Positions 15,457 to 24,055 of a stretch of 64,000 nt of DNA are shown piece after piece. A program made the position numbers and the translations under genes. The number at the start of each line of letters is the position of its first letter. Within the stretch, counting starts at the first letter, position 1. The notes under the pieces are model-generated. The model did not search any database and was not told where the DNA came from. It saw nothing but the letters and a program-made list of their open reading frames with translations. Source of the DNA: Streptomyces rubradiris (GTDB lineage: Bacteria > Actinomycetota > Actinomycetes > Streptomycetales > Streptomycetaceae); the NCBI RefSeq assembly GCF_016860525.1, contig NZ_BNEA01000015.1:3162001-3226000 (forward strand). The letters run 5' to 3'.

Positions 15457-16740
15457 TCAGGCGATGCGTTCCAGGACCACCGGGGTGGGCTGGAAGGCGG
15501 TGTCCGGGGTCGCGATGTCGTAGGCGTCCGTGACCGCCTGGAGGGCGTACTCGAAGCGTTCGGGGGTGTCGGTGTGGAGGGTGAGGAGGGGCTGGCCCTC
15601 GGTCACCCGGTCGCCCGGCTTGGCGTGGAGCTCGACGCCCGCCGCCGCCTGCACCGGGTCCTCCTTGCGGGCGCGGCCGGCGCCCAGGCGCCAGGCGGCG
15701 ATGCCGATGTCGTAGGCGTCGAGGCGGGTCAGGACACCGGTGGCGGGGGCCTTCACCACGTGCTGTTCCTTCGACGTGGGCAGCGGCGCGTCCGGGTCGC
15801 CGCCCTGGGCCGCGATCATCCGGCGCCAGACGTCCATCGCCGAGCCGTCGGCCAGCGCCTTCGCCGGGTCGGCGTCCTTCAGCCCGGCGGCGTCCAGCAT
15901 CTCCCGGGCCAGCGCGAGCGTCAGTTCCACGACGTCCGCCGGGCCGCCGCCCGCCAGGACCTCCACGGACTCGCGGACCTCCAGCGCGTTGCCCGCCGTC
16001 AGGCCCAGCGGGGTGGACATGTCCGTGAGCAGCGCGACCGTCTTCACCCCGTGGTCGGTGCCGAGGCCGACCATCGTGGACGCCAGTTCGCGGGCGTCCT
16101 CGATGGTCTTCATGAAGGCGCCGGAGCCCACCTTGACGTCCAGCACCAGCGAGCCGGTGCCCTCGGCGATCTTCTTGGACATGATCGACGAGGCGATCAG
16201 CGGGATGGCCTCGACCGTGCCGGTCACGTCCCGCAGCGCATAGAGCTTCTTGTCGGCGGGGGCCAGGCCGTCGCCCGCCGCGCAGATCACCGCGCCGGTG
16301 GTGTCCAGGACGTTCAGCATCTCCTCGTTGGACAGCAGGGCGCGCCAGCCGGGGATCGACTCCAGCTTGTCCAGGGTGCCGCCGGTGTGGCCGAGGCCCC
16401 GGCCGGAGAGCTGGGGGACGGCCGCCCCGCAGGCCGCGACGAGCGGGGCCAGCGGCAGGGTGATCTTGTCGCCGACGCCGCCCGTGGAGTGCTTGTCGGC
16501 CGTCGGGCGGGACAGCGAGGAGAAGTCCATGCGCTCGCCGGAGGCGATCATGGCCGCGGTCCAGCGAGCGATCTCACGGCGGTTCATGCCGTTCAGCAGG
16601 ATCGCCATGGCGAGCGCGGACATCTGCTCGTCGGCGACCTCGCCGCGGGTGTACGCGTCGATGACCCAGTCGATCTGCTGGTCGGTCAGCTCGCCGCGGT
16701 CCCGCTTGGTACGGATGACGGAGATGGCGTCCATGGCCAT
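15457..16740 (-). CDS. deoA: Thymidine (pyrimidine-nucleoside) phosphorylase
   Basis: 427 residues, ATG at 16740 with GGAAGGAAG upstream (a second ATG lies two codons on). The family signature S-G-R-G-L-G-H-T-G-G-T-L-D-K-L-E is present, as are KHSTGGVGDK (phosphate loop) and KVGSGAFMK. It cleaves thymidine or deoxyuridine with phosphate to base plus 2-deoxyribose-1-phosphate. It follows cytidine deaminase by 72 bases, with a strong hairpin between them, and forms the last gene of the nucleoside uptake block. Confidence 0.96.
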   Translation of the reverse strand: MAMDAISVIRTKRDRGELTDQQIDWVIDAYTRGEVADEQMSALAMAILLNGMNRREIARWTAAMIASGERMDFSSLSRPTADKHSTGGVGDKITLPLAPLVAACGAAVPQLSGRGLGHTGGTLDKLESIPGWRALLSNEEMLNVLDTTGAVICAAGDGLAPADKKLYALRDVTGTVEAIPLIASSIMSKKIAEGTGSLVLDVKVGSGAFMKTIEDARELASTMVGLGTDHGVKTVALLTDMSTPLGLTAGNALEVRESVEVLAGGGPADVVELTLALAREMLDAAGLKDADPAKALADGSAMDVWRRMIAAQGGDPDAPLPTSKEQHVVKAPATGVLTRLDAYDIGIAAWRLGAGRARKEDPVQAAAGVELHAKPGDRVTEGQPLLTLHTDTPERFEYALQAVTDAYDIATPDTAFQPTPVVLERIA

Positions 16741-16774
16741 GGCTGGGGCTTCCTTCCGGGAGGTGCGAAGTGTG

Positions 16775-16805
16775 CGGCCCCCCTGCGGACGGAGCAGGGG
16801 GGCCG
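16775..16805 (-). terminator. Intercistronic hairpin between cdd and deoA
   Basis: CGGCCCCCCTGC (16775-16786) and GCAGGGGGGCCG (16794-16805) form a perfect 12-bp GC stem with a 7-base loop between co-directional genes of one pathway. No T run follows in either direction. It may reduce deoA expression relative to upstream genes or be an RNA processing/stability element. Confidence 0.75.
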
Positions 16806-16812
16806 TACGGCG

Positions 16813-17217
16813 TTACTGGGTGAGGTGGTCCGGGCCGAAGGCCTGCGGCAGCATCTCGGCGAGCGTCAGGACGCCCGCGGGGGTGTCCAGCAGCAGGTCC
16901 GGGCCGCCGAACTCGTACAGCAGCTGGCGGCAGCGCCCGCACGGGACCAGCAGGGCGCCGGTGCGGTCGACGCAGGTGAAGTGCGTCAGCCGGCCGCCGC
17001 CGGTGCGCTGGAGCTCGGAGACCAGGCCGCACTCGGCGCACAGGCCGAGGCCGTAGGAGGCGTTCTCCACGTTGCAGCCGGTGACCGTGCGGCCGTCGTC
17101 GACCAGGGCCGCGACCCCCACCGGGTAGCCCGAGTAGGGGGCGTAGGCGTGGGACATGGCCTCCCGCGCCCGGGCGCGCAGCGGCTCCCAGTCGAAGGCG
17201 GCGTCGTCCCGGGTCAC
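16813..17217 (-). CDS. cdd: Cytidine deaminase
   Basis: 134 residues; the GTG start overlaps the upstream permease stop (GTGA). Zinc/catalytic motifs CAECG (His/Cys-Ala-Glu) in GLCAECGLVSELQ and PCGRCRQLL are intact, as in the homotetrameric Cdd (about 130 residues). It converts cytidine and deoxycytidine to uridine and deoxyuridine in the cytoplasm. Its translation is coupled to the permease, which fits a transporter bringing in pyrimidine nucleosides that are then deaminated and phosphorolysed by DeoA. Confidence 0.96.
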   Translation of the reverse strand: MTRDDAAFDWEPLRARAREAMSHAYAPYSGYPVGVAALVDDGRTVTGCNVENASYGLGLCAECGLVSELQRTGGGRLTHFTCVDRTGALLVPCGRCRQLLYEFGGPDLLLDTPAGVLTLAEMLPQAFGPDHLTQ

Positions 17218-18500
17218 TTGCCCTGGCCCTTCCGGTAGCGCATGCCGTCCGCCTTGGGCATCCGCAGCCGTTGCGCGGACAGCGAGAGCACCAGCAGGGT
17301 GACGACGTACGGGGTGGCGCCCACGAAGTCGCTCGGGACCTCGTCGGTGAGCAGGTACCAGACCAGTACCAGCGCGGCCATGACGGCGCTGACCACGCCC
17401 TGGACCACGGCCTTCTTGTACAGCTTCCAGCCGGCCAGCAGCACCAGCAGGACGACCAGGAGCAGCAGCAGCGCGTGCACGGTGACGCCGCCGTTGCGCA
17501 ACTGGAGGGCGTCGGAGTAGCCGAACAGGCCCGCGCCCATGGCCAGCCCGCCGGGCCGCCAGTTGCCGAAGATCATGGCGGCGAGACCGATGTAGCCGCG
17601 GCCCGCGGTCTGGCCCTCCAGGTAGGTGTGCGAGGTGACCAGCGCGAGGAACGCGCCGCCGAGGCCGGCCAGACCGCCGGAGACGGCGACGGCCGCGTAC
17701 TTGTACTGGTAGACGTTGACGCCGAGGGACTCCGCGGCGACCGGGTTCTCACCGCAGGAGCGCAGCCGCAGCCCGAACGGGGTGCGCCACAGCAGCCACC
17801 AGCTGCCGACGAACAGCAGCACGGCCACGATCGTGATCACGGACAGGTTGGTGACCAGGCCGCCGACGATGCCGGCGAGGTCGGAGACCAGGAACCAGTG
17901 GTGCTTCTCGATGGAGGCGAGGCCGTCGGACAGGCCGGGGACGGTGATGTCGGGCAGCGAGTCCGCGGGCGGGGACTGCTTGGGGTTGCCGCCCGCCTCC
18001 GCGGCACCGCCGTCGGCGAAGAACAGCTTGGCGAGGTACTGGGTGGCGCCGAGCGCGAGCAGGTTGACGGCGACGCCGGAGACGATGTGGTCGACGCCGA
18101 AGGTGATGGTGGCGACGGCGTGCACCAGGCCGCCGAGGACGCCGAAGCCGATGCCGCACAGCAGGCCGAGCCAGGGGCTGGACTGCCAGCCGACCCAGCC
18201 GGCGCCGAAGGTGCCGAGGATCATCATGCCTTCGAGGCCGATGTTGACCACGCCGGCCCGCTCGGACCACAGGCCGGCGAGTCCGGCGAGGCCGATCGGC
18301 ACGGCGAGGCCGAGCGCGGCGGCGACCTGGCCGGAGGAGTCCAGCTGGTTGGAGTCGGTGATCATCCGGACGGCCGCGAGGAGCAGCAGGGCGCCGGCGA
18401 CGATCATGAGGACCTGGCCGAGGGAGCGACCCGAGCGCTGGGGCGCGCCGGGTGCCTTGGGCGCCGCGGGCGGCGGCGTGTCGGTCATCGTGGCAGTCAT
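17214..18500 (-). CDS. Nucleoside ABC transporter permease (second, NupQ/YufQ-like)
   Basis: 428 residues, ATG at 18500, sharing one base with the upstream stop (TGATG), with AGGAGG just before. About 10 hydrophobic helices; the conserved BPD-2 segments LAGLWSERAGVVNIGLEGMMILGTFGAGW and RSCGENPVAAESLGVN are typical. It forms the inner-membrane channel with the next permease. In the BMP-type systems (NupNOPQ, RnsABCD) these carry purine or pyrimidine nucleosides. Adjacent cdd and deoA support pyrimidine nucleosides as substrate (inference). Confidence 0.94.
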   Translation of the reverse strand: MTATMTDTPPPAAPKAPGAPQRSGRSLGQVLMIVAGALLLLAAVRMITDSNQLDSSGQVAAALGLAVPIGLAGLAGLWSERAGVVNIGLEGMMILGTFGAGWVGWQSSPWLGLLCGIGFGVLGGLVHAVATITFGVDHIVSGVAVNLLALGATQYLAKLFFADGGAAEAGGNPKQSPPADSLPDITVPGLSDGLASIEKHHWFLVSDLAGIVGGLVTNLSVITIVAVLLFVGSWWLLWRTPFGLRLRSCGENPVAAESLGVNVYQYKYAAVAVSGGLAGLGGAFLALVTSHTYLEGQTAGRGYIGLAAMIFGNWRPGGLAMGAGLFGYSDALQLRNGGVTVHALLLLLVVLLVLLAGWKLYKKAVVQGVVSAVMAALVLVWYLLTDEVPSDFVGATPYVVTLLVLSLSAQRLRMPKADGMRYRKGQGK

Positions 18501-19627
18501 CACGCCACCTCCTGCTTCTTCGTCGGGGCGGCGGCCTGGGCGGCGAGTTCCGCGCCGACCCGCTGCTGCTGGCGCTTGAGGCCGTAGCGCCGGACGACCT
18601 CGTAGGCGATCACGACGCACAGGACGATGACGCCCTGGATCACGCCGAGGATCTCCTTGTCGTAGCCCTGGAACTCCAGGTGGTTGGTGGTGCGCTCCAA
18701 AAAGCCCCAGAGCAGGGCGCCGAGCGCGATGCCGATCGGGTTGTTGCGGCCGAGCAGCGCGATGGCGATGCCGGTGAAGCCGATCCCGGTGGGGAAGCTG
18801 TTGTCGTACTGGTGGCTCTCGTTCAGCAGCGTGGGCATGCCGATCAGGCCGGCCACCGCACCGGAGATGATCATGCTGGTGGCGACCATCCGCTTCACCG
18901 ACACGCCGCTCGCGGCGGCGGCGCTCTCGGACTGGCCGACGGTGCGCAGGTCGAAGCCGAACCGGGTGCGGCCGAGCACGAACCAGTAGGCGAGGCCGAC
19001 GATCACGGCGACGACGATGAAGCCGTCCAGCACACCGGCCGGGCCGGTGTCGACGCTGAAGAAGAACGACGACGACGGCAGCGGCTCGGTGGAGACCAGG
19101 GTGCCGCCCTGCTGGAGTTCGCCGAGCCGCTCGGGCTGGAGCAGATAGCCGATGACGGCGGTGGCGATGGAGTTCAGCATGATGGTCGCGATGACCTCGC
19201 TGACGCCCCGGGTCACCTTCAGCACACCGGCGATGGCCGCCCACAGGGCGCCGGTCGCCATGGCGCAGATCATGATCAGGGGGATGGCGATCCAGCCGGG
19301 CACGGCCAGCGCGCCACCGAGGACGGCGGCGATGAACGCGGCGAGCCGGTACTGGCCGTCCACACCGATGTTGAACAGGTTCATCCGGAAGCCGACGGCG
19401 ACCGCGATACCGGCGAGGTAATACGTGGTGGCCTTGTTCAGGATGTAGACCTGGCTGTCGCTGGCGAAGCCGTAGCTCATCATGTCGCTGAACGCGGCGC
19501 CGGGGTTCTTGCCGGTCGCGAGGATCACCAGGGCGGTGACGACGAGCGCGGCGACGACCGCCAGCAGCGGCGCGGCGATGCCCAGGGCCAGCCGCTCCTT
19601 GTCGATGCGTGAGGTCAGCTTGTTCAT
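18500..19627 (-). CDS. Nucleoside ABC transporter permease (first, NupP/YufP-like)
   Basis: 375 residues, ATG at 19627 overlapping the ATPase stop by 4 bases (ATGA). Multi-helix permease with NATTYYLAGIAVAVGFRMNLFNIGVDGQYRLAAF and GVSEVIATIMLNSIA, standard for the simple-sugar/nucleoside branch of ABC importers. A periplasmic-side loop of about 45 residues (PERLGELQQGGTLVSTEPLP) is also typical. It works with the second permease and the fused ATPase. Confidence 0.94.
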   Translation of the reverse strand: MNKLTSRIDKERLALGIAAPLLAVVAALVVTALVILATGKNPGAAFSDMMSYGFASDSQVYILNKATTYYLAGIAVAVGFRMNLFNIGVDGQYRLAAFIAAVLGGALAVPGWIAIPLIMICAMATGALWAAIAGVLKVTRGVSEVIATIMLNSIATAVIGYLLQPERLGELQQGGTLVSTEPLPSSSFFFSVDTGPAGVLDGFIVVAVIVGLAYWFVLGRTRFGFDLRTVGQSESAAAASGVSVKRMVATSMIISGAVAGLIGMPTLLNESHQYDNSFPTGIGFTGIAIALLGRNNPIGIALGALLWGFLERTTNHLEFQGYDKEILGVIQGVIVLCVVIAYEVVRRYGLKRQQQRVGAELAAQAAAPTKKQEVA

Positions 19628-21183
19628 CGCTCGTCGTCCTCTGTGTGCTCCAGGTGGCCGGTGGCCGCACCCGTCATGGCGGAGCCCAGCTCTTCGGGGG
19701 TGATGGTGGCGGGGTCGGCGTCGGCGACCAGACGGCCCCGGTACATCACCCGCAGGGTGTCGGACAGGCCGATCAGCTCGTCCAGGTCGGCGGAGATCAG
19801 CAGTACGGCCAGGCCCTCGCGGCGGGCCTCGCGGATGTAGTCCCAGATGGCCGCCTGGGCGCCGACGTCCACACCACGGGTGGGGTGGGCGGCGATCAGC
19901 AGCTTGGGGTTGTGGCTCATCTCGCGGCCGACGATCAGCTTCTGCTGGTTGCCGCCGGACAGCGAGGCCGCGGTCACGTCGATGCCGGGGGTGCGGACGT
20001 CGTACGACGTCACGATCCGCTCGGTGTCGGCGCGGGCCGCCTTGATGTCGAGCAGCGCGCCGCGCGAGTTGGGCTTCTCGCTGACGTGGCCGAGGATGCG
20101 GTTCTCCCACAACGGCGCTTCCAGCAGCAGGCCGTGGCGGTGCCGGTCCTCGGGGATGTAGCCGATGCCGGCCAGGCGGCGGTCGCGGGTGACGGCGTGC
20201 GAGATGTCGGTGCCGTCGAGCGTGATGACGCCGGCGTCGGGCTGCCGCATGCCCATGATCGCCTCGACCAGCTCGGACTGGCCGTTGCCCTCCACGCCGG
20301 CGATGCCGAGGACCTCGCCCTTGTGGATGGTGAAGGAGATCTCGTCGAGGATGACCCGCTCGATGCCGTCGAGGCCGGTCTGCGTCAGGTGCAGGCCCGA
20401 CAGCTCCAGCATCGGGACGTCCGTGACGGTGGACTCCTCGGTGTCCGGGCTGGGCAGCTCGCTGCCGACCATCAGCTCGGCCAGCTGCTTGGGGGTGGTG
20501 GTGCGCGGGTCGGCGGTGCCGACGGTGGTGCCGCGCCGGATGACGGTGATCTCGTCGGCGACCGACAGCACCTCGCCCAGCTTGTGGGAGATGAAGATGA
20601 CGGTGAGGCCCTCGGCCTTCAGCTCGCGCAGGTTGTCGAAGAGCGCGTCGACCTCCTGCGGCACGAGCACGGCGGTCGGCTCGTCGAGGATGAGGGTGCG
20701 GGCGCCGCGGTAGAGGACCTTGAGGATCTCCACGCGCTGGCGGTCGGCGACGCCCAGCTCCTCCACGAGGACGTCGGGCCGGACGTTCAGGCTGTACGCG
20801 TCCGAGATCTCCTTGATCCGGGCGCGGGCCCGGCCCCCGATGCCGTGCAGCTTCTCCGCGCCGAGGACGACGTTCTCCAGCACGGTGAGGTTGTCGGCGA
20901 GCATGAAGTGCTGGTGCACCATGCCGATGCCGCGGGCGATGGCGTCGCCGGGGTTGTGCAGGACGACCTGCTCGCCGTTGACCGTGATGGTGCCCTCGTC
21001 CGGCTGCTGCATGCCGTAGAGGATCTTCATCAGGGTGGACTTGCCGGCGCCGTTCTCGCCGCACAGGGCGTGGACGGTGCCCGAGCGTACGGTGATGTCG
21101 ATGTCGCGGTTGGCGACGACGCCGGGGAAACGCTTGGTGATGCCGCGCAGTTCGACGGCAGCGGGCGGGCTGGACGCGTTGAT
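19624..21183 (-). CDS. Nucleoside ABC transporter ATPase with two ATP-binding domains; no canonical start codon
   Basis: About 519 residues. Two fused ATP-binding cassettes: Walker A GENGAGKSTL in the first (in frame above the ATG at 21030), signature and Walker B ILKVLYRGARTLILDEPTA; second domain GVEGNGQSELVE, LSGGNQQKLIVGREM and PKLLIAAHPTRG, as in NupO/RbsA types. Reading upstream from Walker A the frame is N-A-S-S-P-P-A-A-V-E-L-R-G-I-T-K-R-F-P-G, but no ATG, GTG, TTG or CTG occurs in frame. The codon at the expected place is ATC (21181-21183), 8 bases after GAGGAG. Annotation at the internal ATG 21030 would delete Walker A and is surely wrong. Confidence 0.88.
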   Translation of the reverse strand: MNASSPPAAVELRGITKRFPGVVANRDIDITVRSGTVHALCGENGAGKSTLMKILYGMQQPDEGTITVNGEQVVLHNPGDAIARGIGMVHQHFMLADNLTVLENVVLGAEKLHGIGGRARARIKEISDAYSLNVRPDVLVEELGVADRQRVEILKVLYRGARTLILDEPTAVLVPQEVDALFDNLRELKAEGLTVIFISHKLGEVLSVADEITVIRRGTTVGTADPRTTTPKQLAELMVGSELPSPDTEESTVTDVPMLELSGLHLTQTGLDGIERVILDEISFTIHKGEVLGIAGVEGNGQSELVEAIMGMRQPDAGVITLDGTDISHAVTRDRRLAGIGYIPEDRHRHGLLLEAPLWENRILGHVSEKPNSRGALLDIKAARADTERIVTSYDVRTPGIDVTAASLSGGNQQKLIVGREMSHNPKLLIAAHPTRGVDVGAQAAIWDYIREARREGLAVLLISADLDELIGLSDTLRVMYRGRLVADADPATITPEELGSAMTGAATGHLEHTEDDER

Positions 21184-21346
21184 GGCGCACTCTCCTCGGG
21201 GAAAGAGGCTGCGGGGAGGGGGCAGGCGTCGGCGACGCTAGCGCGGCAACTCCGCGCTACACGCGTAGAGTTGACACATTGTTATGGCCCGGCGGGGGGC
21301 TGGGGAGGCCCCCGCGCCGAGCCGGGGTCCGAGCGGACCCGTCAGG

Positions 21347-22396
21347 TCACGGGGTGGACTTGACCTTGATGGAGCCGTCGACGATCTTCTTCTTCGCCGC
21401 GTCCAGCTTGGCCTGGATGTCGTCGATGAAGCCGCCGCTCGGGGACAGCTTCACGCCGTCCTGGGCGAGCGCGTAGGTGTGGGTGCCGCTCAGCGGCTTG
21501 CCGTCGTGGATCGACTTGACGAAGTCGTACACGCCGAGGTCGACGTTCTTGACCATCGAGGTCAGGATCGAGTTCTTGTACTTGGCCAGACCCGGGACGT
21601 TGTACTGGTCCGAGTCCACGCCTATCGCCCAGGCGCCCTTCTTGCCCGCGACGGCCTCGATGGCGCCGTTGCCGGAGGAGCCGGCCGCCGTGTAGACGAC
21701 GTCGGCGCCGTTGTCCAGCATGCCCTGCGCGGCCTCCTTGCCCTTGTCGGGGCTGGCGAAGCCGGAGGTGTCCGAGCCGTGCGACAGGTACTGGGTGTCG
21801 ACCTTGATCTTCGGGTCGGTGTCCTTGACGCCCTGGAGGTAGCCCGCCTCGAACTTCTTGATCAGCGGGACGTCGACACCGCCGATGAAGCCGACGTGCT
21901 TCGACTTGCTCTTCAGCGCGGCGGCGACACCGGCCAGGTAGGAGCCCTGCTCCTCGGTGAAGGTGATGCTGTTGACGTTCTTGCCGTCCACCACCGAGTC
22001 GACGATGCCGAAGCTGGTCTTCGGGTACCTCGCGGCGACCTTGGTCATGGAGGCGGCGTAGGCGTAGCCGATGCCGACGATCGGGTTGTAGCCGGCCTCC
22101 GCGAGGTCCGACAGGCGCTGCTCGCGGTCGGCCTCGGTGTCCGAGGTCTTGGCGGTCAGCTCCTTGATCTCGCCGCCGAACTCGGCCTTCGCCTTGTCGG
22201 CGCCGCGCGCGGCGGAGTCGTTGAAGGAGCGGTCGCCACGGCCGCCGACGTCGAAGGCGAGGCCGACCTTGACCCCCTTGCCGCTGCCGGAGGACGAGGA
22301 CTCCTTCTCGGAGGAGGTGCTGCCACAGGCGGTGGCAGTCACGGCGAGAGCTGCGGACGCGATACACGCAGCAGAAAGCTTGGCTACCCGGCGCAC
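21347..22396 (-). CDS. BMP-family nucleoside-binding lipoprotein
   Basis: 349 residues from a GTG at 22396 with AAGGAG upstream. Signal sequence ends in the lipobox VTATAC, so lipidation at Cys24 is expected. The mature protein has the BmpA/Med fold: GLAFDVGGRGDRSFNDSAARG, SDLAEAGYNPIVGIGYAYA, FIGGVDVPLIKKFEAGYLQG and VYTAAGSSGNGAIEA. It captures nucleosides outside the membrane for the following ATPase and permeases. The 163-base gap before the ATPase suggests partial separation of expression; the leader contains two dyads. Confidence 0.94.
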   Translation of the reverse strand: MRRVAKLSAACIASAALAVTATACGSTSSEKESSSSGSGKGVKVGLAFDVGGRGDRSFNDSAARGADKAKAEFGGEIKELTAKTSDTEADREQRLSDLAEAGYNPIVGIGYAYAASMTKVAARYPKTSFGIVDSVVDGKNVNSITFTEEQGSYLAGVAAALKSKSKHVGFIGGVDVPLIKKFEAGYLQGVKDTDPKIKVDTQYLSHGSDTSGFASPDKGKEAAQGMLDNGADVVYTAAGSSGNGAIEAVAGKKGAWAIGVDSDQYNVPGLAKYKNSILTSMVKNVDLGVYDFVKSIHDGKPLSGTHTYALAQDGVKLSPSGGFIDDIQAKLDAAKKKIVDGSIKVKSTP

Positions 22397-22420
22397 GGGA
22401 AGGCTCCTTCACCTGACCTG

Positions 22421-22461
22421 AGCGCCATGTCGGCGCTTGATGGGAGCACCATGTCAGTGCT
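22421..22461 (-). promoter_or_regulatory. Two tandem 17-base dyads in the BMP lipoprotein leader
   Basis: AGCGCCATGTCGGCGCT (22421-22437) and AGCACCATGTCAGTGCT (22445-22461) are spaced exactly 24 bases and share 14 of 17 positions. One differing pair (position 4 with 14) changes G:C to A:T, keeping the symmetry. They lie 25-65 bases upstream of the GTG, so they are either operator dyads or RNA hairpins with a shared GACAT loop. Confidence 0.75.
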
Positions 22462-22696
22462 CCGGCCGAGTCGCCCCTTCGGCGTCGGCTTCGCGGCATC
22501 GTAACGCGCGTAGATGTCGCAAAAAACCCTCTCGCGAAGCCGTTATCGATTCGAGGCAAACACCGTCTGAACTCGGTCTCCGGGTCGTATACGGGCCGTG
22601 TCGCCGGCCGTGCGCGATTGGCTCGTGTCCGTGTTGCGCCGGAGGGGGGAACGGCCCCGGGGGCCGCCCCGCCGGCCCCCGTACGGCCTGTCCGTC

Positions 22697-22822
22697 GGGG
22701 CCGCCCGACAGGGCCGTCCCTCAAGGGGCCGTCCCTCAGTGGCCGTCCCTCAGGGGCCGTCCCTCAGGGGCCGTCCCTCAGGGGCCGTCCGACAGGGGCC
22801 GTCCGACAGGGGCCGTCCGTCA
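22697..22822. repeat. Nine-copy 14-base tandem array reaching into the amidohydrolase stop codon
   Basis: Nine consecutive units close to GGGGCCGTCCCTCA (positions 8-14 vary as CCGACA or CCGTCA). Two central units are identical. The last unit contains TCA, the complement of the amidohydrolase stop TGA (22820-22822). The rest of the gap 22397-22696 carries the BMP promoter/leader region and no gene I can see. Confidence 0.9.
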
Positions 22823-24055
22823 CCTCTCCGCCGTGGCCGCGTCCAGGAAGGCGGCGGCGGTGAACATCTCCACACCCACCGTGATCGCGTGCTCGTCGGC
22901 GTCGAAGTCGCCCTGGTGCAGGTCGCGGACCCGGTGCTCGCCGGGCCGCCGCACGCCGAGCCGGGCCAGCGCGCCCGGCACGTGCTCCAGGTACCAGGAG
23001 AAGTCCTCGCCGCCGAGGCTCTGCTGGGTGGTCTCCACCGCCTTGGTGCCGCGCCGGGCGACCATGGCCCGGTGCAGCAGCTCGGTGGACTGCCGGTCGT
23101 TGACGACCGGCGGCACCCCGCGCACGTAGGTGATCTCGGACTTGGCCCGGTGCAGGGTGGCGACCTCGTCGATGGCCGCGTGCACGATGTCGGGGGCCTG
23201 CCGCCAGGTCTCCAGGTCCAGACAGCGCACGGTCCCGGACAGCTCCGCGTGCTGCGGGACCACGTTCGGCGCGTGCCCGGACTCGATCCGGCCCCAGGTG
23301 AGGGCGAGGCCGACGCGGGTGTCGACCCGGCGGGCGATCAGCGCGGGCACGTCGACGGCGACCCGGGCGGCGGCGGTGACCAGGTCGGTGGTCAGGTGCG
23401 GGCGGGCGGTGTGCCCGCCGGGGCCGTCGAGTGCGACCTCCAGGCAGTCGCAGGCGCTGGTGATCGCCCCGGTCCGCAGCCCGACCTTCCCGGCCTCCAC
23501 CCTCGGGTCGCAGTGCACCGCGAGGATCCGGCCGACGTCGGTCAGCACGCCGTCGGCGATGGAGGACAGGGCGCCGCCGGGCAGCACCTCCTCGGCCGGC
23601 TGGAACACCAGTCGTACCGGGCGCGGCAACAGGCCCTTGGCGTGCAGGTCGGCGAGGACCAGCCCGGCGCCGAGGACGACGGTGGTGTGCACGTCGTGAC
23701 CGCAGGCGTGCGCCCGGTCCGGCACGGTCGAGCGGTACGGGCAGCCGTCCTTGGTGTCCGGGATGGGCAGCGCGTCGATGTCGGCGCGCAGCGCGAGCAG
23801 TGGCTCCTCGGGCCGCTCGCCCTCCGCTAGCCCGATGTCGCAGACGAGTCCGGTCCCGCTGCCGAGCACCCGGGGCCTGAGCCCGGCCAGCTCCAGCCGT
23901 TCCTTGAGGGCGGCGGTCGTACGGAACTCCTGGTTGCCCAGTTCGGGGTGCATGTGCAAGTCGCGCCGGAAGGCGACGAGTTCGGCGTGCAGGGACTCGC
24001 TCAGCACGCCGGGGAGCACATCCCCCGAAAGGCCGGACTCGGACTCTAGGGACAT
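22820..24055 (-). CDS. M20 family amidohydrolase/metallopeptidase
   Basis: 411 residues from the ATG at 24055 (MSLESESGLSGDV). The M20D pattern is clear: FRRDLHMHPELGNQEF, LRADIDALPIPD, HACGHDVHTTVVLGAG (metal-binding Cys/His), FQPAEEVLPGGA (catalytic Glu) and the dimerisation-domain segment GPGGHTARPH. The final metal ligand is in GGEDFSWYLEHVPG. Such enzymes deacylate N-acyl amino acids or related amides in the cytoplasm; the substrate here is unknown. Its stop codon lies in a tandem repeat array. It is not in an operon with the BMP gene (423 bases apart). Confidence 0.92.
   Translation of the reverse strand: MSLESESGLSGDVLPGVLSESLHAELVAFRRDLHMHPELGNQEFRTTAALKERLELAGLRPRVLGSGTGLVCDIGLAEGERPEEPLLALRADIDALPIPDTKDGCPYRSTVPDRAHACGHDVHTTVVLGAGLVLADLHAKGLLPRPVRLVFQPAEEVLPGGALSSIADGVLTDVGRILAVHCDPRVEAGKVGLRTGAITSACDCLEVALDGPGGHTARPHLTTDLVTAAARVAVDVPALIARRVDTRVGLALTWGRIESGHAPNVVPQHAELSGTVRCLDLETWRQAPDIVHAAIDEVATLHRAKSEITYVRGVPPVVNDRQSTELLHRAMVARRGTKAVETTQQSLGGEDFSWYLEHVPGALARLGVRRPGEHRVRDLHQGDFDADEHAITVGVEMFTAAAFLDAATAER

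Noticed and set aside
19624..21030. ABC ATPase starting at the internal ATG 21030
   Set aside because: This start would remove the first Walker A (GENGAGKSTL), which is encoded in frame just upstream together with a good N-terminal domain.
22697..22822. Possible CRISPR array
   Set aside because: Units of 14 bases follow each other without spacers, and no cas gene is near. It is a simple tandem repeat.
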